Positions 41,565 to 47,269 of a stretch of DNA of 64,000 nucleotides are shown here, in pieces. Positions within the stretch are counted from its first letter, which is position 1. The number at the start of each line of letters is the position of its first letter. Position numbers and translations under genes: made by a program. Under the pieces are notes generated by a model, which saw only the letters and a program-made list of their open reading frames with translations, did no database searches and was not told the DNA's origin. The stretch lies in contig NZ_BARF01000047.1 of the NCBI RefSeq assembly GCF_000367365.1, forward strand, positions 183,191 through 247,190, written 5' to 3'. Origin of the DNA: Streptomyces prunicolor NBRC 13075 (GTDB taxonomy: Bacteria > Actinomycetota > Actinomycetes > Streptomycetales > Streptomycetaceae).

Positions 41565-42446
41565 ATGACCACCACCCGGTCCACGACGAGCACCGGATCC
41601 GCGACGATCACCGAGTCCGCGGCCACGGCACGGTCGACCACGCCCACCGGACCGGCGCCCACCACGCGATCCTCGCTGATCCCCCGGTCGACGGCGCCCG
41701 TCACCCGGTCCGCGCCCGACCGGCTGCTCTCCGTGCTCGCCGCCTTCGACCACGCGCACACGGCCCTGTCCCTCTCCGACATCAGCCGCCGCGCCGGCCT
41801 CACCCTGACCACCGCCCACCGCCTCGCGGGCGCCCTCACCGAGTGGGGCGCGCTGGAACGGGACGCGTCGGGGACGTACCACGTGGGTCTACGGCTGTGG
41901 GAGATCGCGGCGCTCGCACCGCGCGGCCTCGCCCTGCGCCAACTCGCCCTCCCGTACCTGGAGGACCTGTACGAATCGACGCACGAGAACGTGCAGTTGG
42001 CGGTACGGGACGGCACGGAGGTCGTCTACACCGAGTGGATCTCGGGCCGTTCGGCGGTCGGCGTGCACATCCGGGTGGGCGCCCGCTGGCCGCTCCACGC
42101 CACCGGAGTGGGCCTCGCCCTGCTGGCCCACGACGACCCCGACCTCCAAGAGGCCTACTGCACCGGTCCGTTGGCGTCCTTCACGCCGTACACGATCACC
42201 GATCCGCTACGGCTGCGCCGCGTGCTGGCCGAAGTCCGGCGCACCGGCGTCGCGGTGAGTACCCGTCAGATCACGGACGACGCGCTGTCGGTGGCGGCCC
42301 CGGTACGTGGGCCGGGCGGTGCGGTGGTCGCCGCGGTGTCGGTGGTCGTGCCTCAAGTGGACGCGCAGGTACCGGCGTTGATCCCGGCGGTGCGGCTCGC
42401 CGCGCGGGGGATATCCCGGGCGTTGGGGTGGCGGCCGGAGGCGTGA
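41565..42446 (+). CDS. IclR-family transcriptional regulator with a Thr/Ser-rich leader
   Basis: A 293-residue regulator, ATG 41565 behind GGAGG, 25 bp after the MarR gene. Residues 1-45 are low-complexity Thr/Ser/Ala/Pro, unlike normal IclR proteins. Then comes the helix-turn-helix: APDRLLSVLAAF, LSLSDISRRAGLTLTTAHRLAGAL. The C-terminal effector domain (HENVQLAVRDGTEVVYTEWISG, RWPLHATGVGLALLAH) binds small aromatic or aliphatic acids. Its position suggests a second layer of control over aromatic-acid catabolism. Confidence 0.88.
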   Translation: MTTTRSTTSTGSATITESAATARSTTPTGPAPTTRSSLIPRSTAPVTRSAPDRLLSVLAAFDHAHTALSLSDISRRAGLTLTTAHRLAGALTEWGALERDASGTYHVGLRLWEIAALAPRGLALRQLALPYLEDLYESTHENVQLAVRDGTEVVYTEWISGRSAVGVHIRVGARWPLHATGVGLALLAHDDPDLQEAYCTGPLASFTPYTITDPLRLRRVLAEVRRTGVAVSTRQITDDALSVAAPVRGPGGAVVAAVSVVVPQVDAQVPALIPAVRLAARGISRALGWRPEA

Positions 42447-42463
42447 CGGGGACGCCCAACCGG

Positions 42464-42493
42464 TTCGGGGTGCGTGAATTCGGGGTGCGTGAA
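42464..42493. repeat. Exact 15-bp tandem duplication after the IclR gene
   Basis: TTCGGGGTGCGTGAA occurs at 42464-42478 and again at 42479-42493, 18 bp beyond the IclR stop. A weak hairpin (CCTCC...GGAGG) follows before the convergent small-protein gene. Confidence 0.9.
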
Positions 42494-42534
42494 CAGGCCT
42501 CCCTCGAGGAGGAGTTGGCGAGCCGGTGACCCTA

Positions 42535-42750
42535 CTACTTGTTCTCGCCGGGCTTTCCGACGTGGTCGCCGTAGTCGGCGGTGTCGTCCCCGGGTTTGAC
42601 CGAGGCGGTGGAGGTTGATGTGGAGGGGGGCGGCATGTGGTCGCCGCCGTCTCCGGACTTGCCGGTCGCGCCGGAGGCGTTGAGCTGGAAGACGAAGAGG
42701 AGGACGGCCACGGAGAGGGTGGCGGTGAGCCAGAGGGTGATGCGTCGCAT
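42535..42750 (-). CDS. Small exported or membrane-anchored protein downstream of the reductase
   Basis: A 71-residue protein, ATG 42750 behind AGGAG. Residues 1-20 form one hydrophobic segment (ITLWLTATLSVAVLLFVF); the rest is polar, Gly/Asp/Ser/Pro-rich, and probably disordered outside the membrane. SGAT at residues 26-29 recalls the core of FMN-attachment motifs in proteins that partner ferric-reductase-like flavocytochromes, but no FMN-binding domain surrounds it. Separated from the reductase gene by a 22-bp repeat array. Confidence 0.65.
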   Translation of the reverse strand: MRRITLWLTATLSVAVLLFVFQLNASGATGKSGDGGDHMPPPSTSTSTASVKPGDDTADYGDHVGKPGENK

Positions 42751-42751
42751 G

Positions 42752-42851
42752 GGGGTGCTCCTGTTGTCGGGTGGGGGTGCTGCTGTTCTCGGGTAGGGGT
42801 GCTGCTGTTCTCGGGTAGGGGTGCTGCTGTTCTCGGGCGGGAGTGCTGCTA
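42752..42851. repeat. Five 22-bp tandem repeats between small protein and reductase genes
   Basis: Units begin at 42752, 42774, 42796, 42818 and 42840; the consensus opens GGGGTGCTGCTGTTCTCGGG. Copies 3 and 4 are identical. The array starts next to the small protein's start codon, covering its Shine-Dalgarno, and ends at the stop codon of the reductase gene (42849-42851). Confidence 0.95.
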
Positions 42852-44336
42852 CCAGGCGAACTCTTCGGTGTGGACGCTGTCGCGGTGCGCGCCGGCGCCG
42901 CGTGCGGCCTTGCGGACGGCGGTGATCCAGCTGGGCGGGCCGCAGACGTAGATGTCCCGGTCGGCGATGTCGGGGACCAGGTTCTTGAGGACCTGGGCGT
43001 CGTCGTCGAGGTGGGCGGAACCTGGCGCCTGCCGGCGGGTCTTGTCGGAGTGGGCGGGGTCGGCGACCTGCCAGGAGGTGTCGGCGGGGTGCGCGGGGCC
43101 TGCTGCCTGCCACGACGTGTCGGCGCGGCGCGGGCCGGGGAGGAGGATCAGTTCGACGCCTCGGTCGGCGGCGATGGCGCGGAGTTCGTCGGCGAACACG
43201 GCGTGCTCGTCCTCGCCGTAGCGATAGATGAGGGTGGCTTCGCCCGGGGCGTAGGGGGCGTCTTCGAGCAGGGCGCGCATGGGGGTGATGCCGATTCCGG
43301 CGGCCATGAAGAGCATGCCGGGGCGGGTGCGGTGGCGGGCGGTGAGGGTGCCGTAGGGGCCCTCGATCAGGGCGCGGGTGCCGGGGGTGAGGCGGGCGGC
43401 GCGTTCGCTGCCGTCGCCCGCGGACTTGATGGTGATGCGCAGCCGGTCGGGGGTGGGGGCGGCGGAGAGCGTGTACGGGTTGCCGCGGGACCAGCCGGGG
43501 CCGTCGAGGAAGCGCCAGACGAAGAACTGGCCGGAGGCCGTCCGCATCCGGTCCAGGCGATGGCCCTTGAACGTGATCGAGACCGTGCCGGGCGCCTCGG
43601 TGGCCACGGACTCGACCCGCAGGCGGTGGTAGAGGGAGCGCCAGGCGGGCAGGGCGACGCGGTAGAGGAGGGTGGCGGCGAACGCGAAGCCGTACAGGCA
43701 CCACCAGTAGACGCGGGTCCAGGTCTCGTGGAAGTCGGCGCCGTCGGTGAAGGTGTGCGGGAAGGTGGCCGCGATGCCGGCGTAGGAGTAGAGGTGCAGC
43801 AGGTGCCAGGACTCGTAGCGCAGTCGGCGGCGGGCCGCGCGGATCGAAGTGACCACGACCATGATCAGCAGGAGCGTCCCCACGGTGGCGAACAGCATCC
43901 AGGAGTCGGTGATGAACAGGCGCAGGAGTGCGTCCGGTATCGCCGTGGGTTCGCGGTTGGACCGTTCCACTGCGAACAGGGTGACGTGGGCGATCATCAG
44001 CCAGAACGAGGCGAAGCCGATCAGGCGGTGGCGGCGGGTGAGCAGGTCGTGACCCCAGGAGCGTTCGACCCACGGGATCCGGGCGAGCAGGACGACCTGG
44101 AGGATCATCAGGTCGGAGGCCAGCAGTCCGGCGAGCAGGCCGAGGGAGCCGGTCGCCCGATCGGAGGCGGTCAGGCTGAGTGGACCGCCCTGGTTCATCA
44201 CCCACAGGGCCACGACCGCGACGACGGAGAGGATCGCGAGCGCGCCGAGCGGGTCGGCGAGCGTGAACCGCCCGCTGCGGGGCGGGGCGGGCGGCGGCCT
44301 GCGGTGCCCTCGGGCAAGCTCGGTGGACAGGGTCAT
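42849..44336 (-). CDS. Ferric-reductase-like transmembrane flavocytochrome with FAD/NAD(P)H domain
   Basis: A 495-residue membrane protein, ATG 44336 behind AAGGAAG. About six membrane segments form a ferric-reductase b-haem domain (RRHRLIGFASFWLMIAHVTLF, ESWHLLHLYSYAGIAATFPH supply haem histidines). The C-terminal FAD/NAD module has GNPYTLSAAP, MAAGIGITPMRALLE and YVCGPPSW. A loop near residues 404-442 is a 13-residue repeat in three copies (ADTSWQAAGPAHP type). It moves electrons from cytosolic NAD(P)H across the membrane. The two-component genes are divergent. Confidence 0.88.
   Translation of the reverse strand: MTLSTELARGHRRPPPAPPRSGRFTLADPLGALAILSVVAVVALWVMNQGGPLSLTASDRATGSLGLLAGLLASDLMILQVVLLARIPWVERSWGHDLLTRRHRLIGFASFWLMIAHVTLFAVERSNREPTAIPDALLRLFITDSWMLFATVGTLLLIMVVVTSIRAARRRLRYESWHLLHLYSYAGIAATFPHTFTDGADFHETWTRVYWWCLYGFAFAATLLYRVALPAWRSLYHRLRVESVATEAPGTVSITFKGHRLDRMRTASGQFFVWRFLDGPGWSRGNPYTLSAAPTPDRLRITIKSAGDGSERAARLTPGTRALIEGPYGTLTARHRTRPGMLFMAAGIGITPMRALLEDAPYAPGEATLIYRYGEDEHAVFADELRAIAADRGVELILLPGPRRADTSWQAAGPAHPADTSWQVADPAHSDKTRRQAPGSAHLDDDAQVLKNLVPDIADRDIYVCGPPSWITAVRKAARGAGAHRDSVHTEEFAW
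43011..43127. repeat. Three 39-bp in-frame repeats in the reductase gene
   Basis: Units start at 43011, 43050 and 43089, each opening GTGGGCGG or GTGCGCGG and containing CCTGCC. They encode ADTSWQAAGPAHP, ADTSWQVADPAHS and a diverged third copy. They lie in a surface loop of the NAD-binding domain, between the YGEDEHAVFADEL helix and the YVCGPP motif, and preserve the frame. Confidence 0.9.
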
Positions 44337-44490
44337 CGGCGGGCTTCCTTCGTCGCGGGGTCCAGGTGTCCCGTATGCGTGCGGGGCCGACCCTGTAGGC
44401 AGGACGTCCCACGCCGGTACGGCGTCCCGTTGGCAGGGCGGCCCGTTGGCGGGGCGTGCTCCCACCCTTGCGGCGCTCTTTGTGGCCGCT

Positions 44491-44630
44491 CTAAGAAACT
44501 CGGCGGTCGGGAGGGGCAGGTGCGCCGCTGACCTGTGTCGATACCGGCTCGGTGGGAGGACCGGTCCGCGTGGTTCTTAGACTTCCTTGTCGTTCACCGC
44601 TGATCCTTGAGGTAGCTGATCCTTCAGGTG
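44491..44630. promoter_or_regulatory. Inverted and direct repeats in the reductase / response-regulator intergenic region
   Basis: The 343-bp divergent region 44337-44679 has no gene. It carries CTAAGAA (44491-44497) mirrored by TTCTTAG (44574-44580), and a 16-bp direct tandem repeat GCTGATCCTTGAGGTA / GCTGATCCTTCAGGTG (44599-44630). OmpR-type regulators bind direct repeats, so this is a candidate target for the adjacent response regulator on both promoters. Confidence 0.5.
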
Positions 44631-44679
44631 GGCGACGGTGCCCGCTCCGCGGGTGCCGGTGAGGAAGTCGAGGTGCTGC

Positions 44680-45375
44680 ATGGCGGCGGTGGGCCGTAAG
44701 CCGGAGGTGCTGGTGGTCGACGACGACCCCGGCGTGCGCGCGGCCCTGGACCTGGGGCTCGGTCTTGAGGGCTTCGCGGTCCGGCTGGCGGAGGACGGCG
44801 AGGCGGCGCTCGACGAGGTCGTCGGCCGGCCGCCGTCGGTGATCGTCCTTGACGTGACGATGCCGGGCCTGTCCGGGGTCGAGGTGGTGCGCGCGTTGCG
44901 TGCCCAGGGCCGGACGCTGCCGGTGTGCATGCTGTCGGCCCGCGACGAGGTCGACGACCGGGTCGCGGGGCTCGCGGCGGGCGCGGACGACTACGTCGTA
45001 AAACCGTTCTCCATCGGGGAGTTGTCGGCACGGCTGCACGCGATGGTGCGGCTGCACGAGTCGACGACCGAGCGTTCCCTGGTCGTCGGCGATGTCGCGA
45101 TCGAGCCCGCGCGCCGCGTGGCCTCCCGGGCCGGACGCGAACTCCGGCTGACCACCCGCGAGTTCGACCTGCTGCTCGCCCTCGCCCACCGGCCCGGCCA
45201 AGTCCTCTCCCGGGCCCAGCTGTTGGAGCAGGTCTGGGGCTACACGTGGGATGTGGACACCAACGTGGTGGACGTGTTCATCGGCTACCTCCGCAAGAAA
45301 CTGGAGGCCGACGGCGGCCCCCGGGTGCTCCGCACCGTCCGCGGCATCGGCTTCGTCCTGCGCACCGGCCCGTGA
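44680..45375 (+). CDS. OmpR-family response regulator
   Basis: A 231-residue protein, ATG 44680 behind GAGG. The receiver domain has the acidic pocket VVDDD, phospho-acceptor Asp in VIVLDVTMPG, and the lysine in VVKPFS. The C-terminal winged helix shows LTTREFDLLLALAHRPGQVLSRAQLLEQVWG and the wing RTVRGIGFVLR. The partner kinase follows after a 385-bp repeat region. The divergent reductase operon is the likely target. Confidence 0.93.
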   Translation: MAAVGRKPEVLVVDDDPGVRAALDLGLGLEGFAVRLAEDGEAALDEVVGRPPSVIVLDVTMPGLSGVEVVRALRAQGRTLPVCMLSARDEVDDRVAGLAAGADDYVVKPFSIGELSARLHAMVRLHESTTERSLVVGDVAIEPARRVASRAGRELRLTTREFDLLLALAHRPGQVLSRAQLLEQVWGYTWDVDTNVVDVFIGYLRKKLEADGGPRVLRTVRGIGFVLRTGP

Positions 45376-45377
45376 GG

Positions 45378-45766
45378 GGGCTACCGCGGGGCCTGTACTC
45401 CGATCACAGCCACGGTCGCCCCTTGGACCGGTCCACGACGTGGCTGCAGCACGGCCCGCACCCCCGGAACACGGCCACGAGCGGTCCTACCCACCCGCCC
45501 ACGACGGGGCTGCCTCGCAACCCACACCCCTGGGCCACCACCTCGGGCGGTCCTGCCCACCCGCCTATGGCTTGGCAGCCGCGAGGCCTGCACTCCGATC
45601 ACAGCCACGGTCGCCCCTTGGACCGGTCCACGACGTGGCTGCCGCACGGCCCGCACCCCCGGAACACGGGCACGGGCGGTGCCGCCTACCCGCCCATGAC
45701 ATGGCAGCCGCGCTGCCTACGCCCCCGGATCACCTCCGCCGTCATCCCGTGGACCGGTCCATGACC
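45378..45766. repeat. Array of decayed copies of the histidine-kinase gene start
   Basis: Seven units align on the sequence TGGC(T/A)GCCGC; they start at 45378, 45441, 45507, 45573, 45636, 45702, and the kinase itself at 45767, so spacing is 63, 66, 66, 63, 66, 65 bp. One frame reads as variants of the kinase N-terminus MTWLPRSLRSRIT: TTWLQHGPHPRNT, MAWQPRGLHSDHS, TTWLPHGPHPRNT, MTWQPRCLRPRIT. Three units carry TGGACCGGTCCA before the tryptophan codon. The array fills the whole gap between regulator and kinase. Confidence 0.93.
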
Positions 45767-47155
45767 TGGCTGCCGCGCAGTCTGCGCTCCCGGATCACCG
45801 CCGCGGTCGTCCTGTTGGTGACCGTCGTGGTCGCGCTCGCCGGGCTGGTCATCGTCGCTCGGATCGACCACCGCGACCGTACCGACGTCGACCGCCAACT
45901 CGCCGCCCGGGTCGAGAAGGGCGACCAGGACGCCGACAAGCTGCGCGACCAGGGGGACCATCCGAGCGGTGACGGCGACGACAGTGACGATTACGGCGGT
46001 CTGCTCGCCGGCAGTCAGAGTCTGGTGCGGCTGGTCTCCGGCGGGAAGGTGATCGCCCAGCACGGTGAGACGCCGACCGCCCCGCTCCCGGTGCCCACTC
46101 GCGACGGCTACCGCACGATCGACACCGACGGGCAGACCTGGCGCTCACTCACCCGTTCCCTGAGCACCACCGGGGAGCGGCTCGAAGTCCTCCAGGACAT
46201 CGACCCGATCGAACGGCGGCTGGCGGACAACACCGCGATCGTCGCCGCCGTCACCCTCCTCGCCGCACTCGCCACGGCCGGCGGCGTCTGGCTGCTCACC
46301 CGAATCATCCTCCAGCCGCTGGAACGGTTGCGGACCGGCGCCCTCGCGATCAGCGCGGACACGGCCGGACCCCAACTCCCCGCCGTCACACGCCCGCAGG
46401 AGGTCGCCGACCTCTCCCACGCGCTGAACAGCATGCTGGACCAGTTGCGCGTCAGCATGGACTCCACGCGCCGTTTCACCGCCGACGCGGGCCACGAACT
46501 GCGCACCCCGCTCACCAGCCTCGGGGTCACCCTGGAGACCCTCCAGCGCAACCCCGACCTCCCCGCACCCCAACGGGCCCGGGCCCTGGAGGCGATGAGC
46601 GCGGAGCACCGCCGTATCACCGCGCTCCTCACCGGCCTGCAGACCCTGGCCCGCGGCGACGCCCACGCCCTGCCCGAACGCACCCCGGTCGTCCTGAGCG
46701 AACTCCTCGACGAGGCCGTCGCCCACGCGGCCCACCGCCACCCCACGACCACCTACCGACTGACGGCCAACTCCCCCGCGACCGTGGACGGTTGGCCCGT
46801 CGGCCTGCGTCTGGCCGTCGACAACCTCCTCGACAACGCGGCCCTGCACGGCCGTCCGGAAGGCACCGTGGACGTCCGACTCACCCAGGACTCCGACACG
46901 GTCCGGATCACGGTCGGCGACGACGGCCCCGGCATCCCCGCCGACCAACAGCAGTCCATGAAGGCCCGGTTCACCCGCGGCACCCGCACCCGCTCCCCCG
47001 GCTCCGGCCTGGGCCTCGCCCTCGTCGACCAGCAGGCCCACCTCCACCACGGCAACCTCCACCTCGGCACCGCCCCCACCGGAGGCCTGGAAGCCACCCT
47101 CAGCCTCCCCTCGACACCCGAGGACGAGCCCCGCGAACGAACCACTCCCGACTGA
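45761..47155 (+). CDS. Sensor histidine kinase
   Basis: A 464-residue membrane kinase. ATG 45761 is chosen because the protein starts with a normal short basic segment before the first membrane helix (ITAAVVLLVTVVVALAGLVIVA); the frame is open further left only because the upstream repeats lack stops. After an extracytoplasmic domain (about 120 residues) come the second helix (IVAAVTLLAALATAGGVW), HAMP, the phospho-His box FTADAGHELRTPLTSL, and the ATPase boxes DNLLDNAALHG, GDDGPGIP, GSGLGLALV. It pairs with the upstream regulator. Confidence 0.92.
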   Translation: MTWLPRSLRSRITAAVVLLVTVVVALAGLVIVARIDHRDRTDVDRQLAARVEKGDQDADKLRDQGDHPSGDGDDSDDYGGLLAGSQSLVRLVSGGKVIAQHGETPTAPLPVPTRDGYRTIDTDGQTWRSLTRSLSTTGERLEVLQDIDPIERRLADNTAIVAAVTLLAALATAGGVWLLTRIILQPLERLRTGALAISADTAGPQLPAVTRPQEVADLSHALNSMLDQLRVSMDSTRRFTADAGHELRTPLTSLGVTLETLQRNPDLPAPQRARALEAMSAEHRRITALLTGLQTLARGDAHALPERTPVVLSELLDEAVAHAAHRHPTTTYRLTANSPATVDGWPVGLRLAVDNLLDNAALHGRPEGTVDVRLTQDSDTVRITVGDDGPGIPADQQQSMKARFTRGTRTRSPGSGLGLALVDQQAHLHHGNLHLGTAPTGGLEATLSLPSTPEDEPRERTTPD

Positions 47156-47269
47156 TCACCACAGCAGATCCAGAAGCAGACTCAGAAACCGTCCTACGAC
47201 GGGACGCCCGGCCGGCACCGCCGCCCGTTTTGGACCGTTCCAGCCCGGTCCCGCCCGGGCCCGCTCGTC

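Noticed and set aside
45251..45760. N-terminal extension of the histidine kinase through the repeat array
   Set aside because: The frame is open only because repeat units mostly have lengths divisible by 3. The translated extension is Pro/His-rich low complexity, and the protein from 45761 has a normal kinase N-terminus.
45378..45766. CRISPR array
   Set aside because: Units are contiguous and degenerate with no unique spacers, resemble the adjacent gene start, and have no cas genes nearby.
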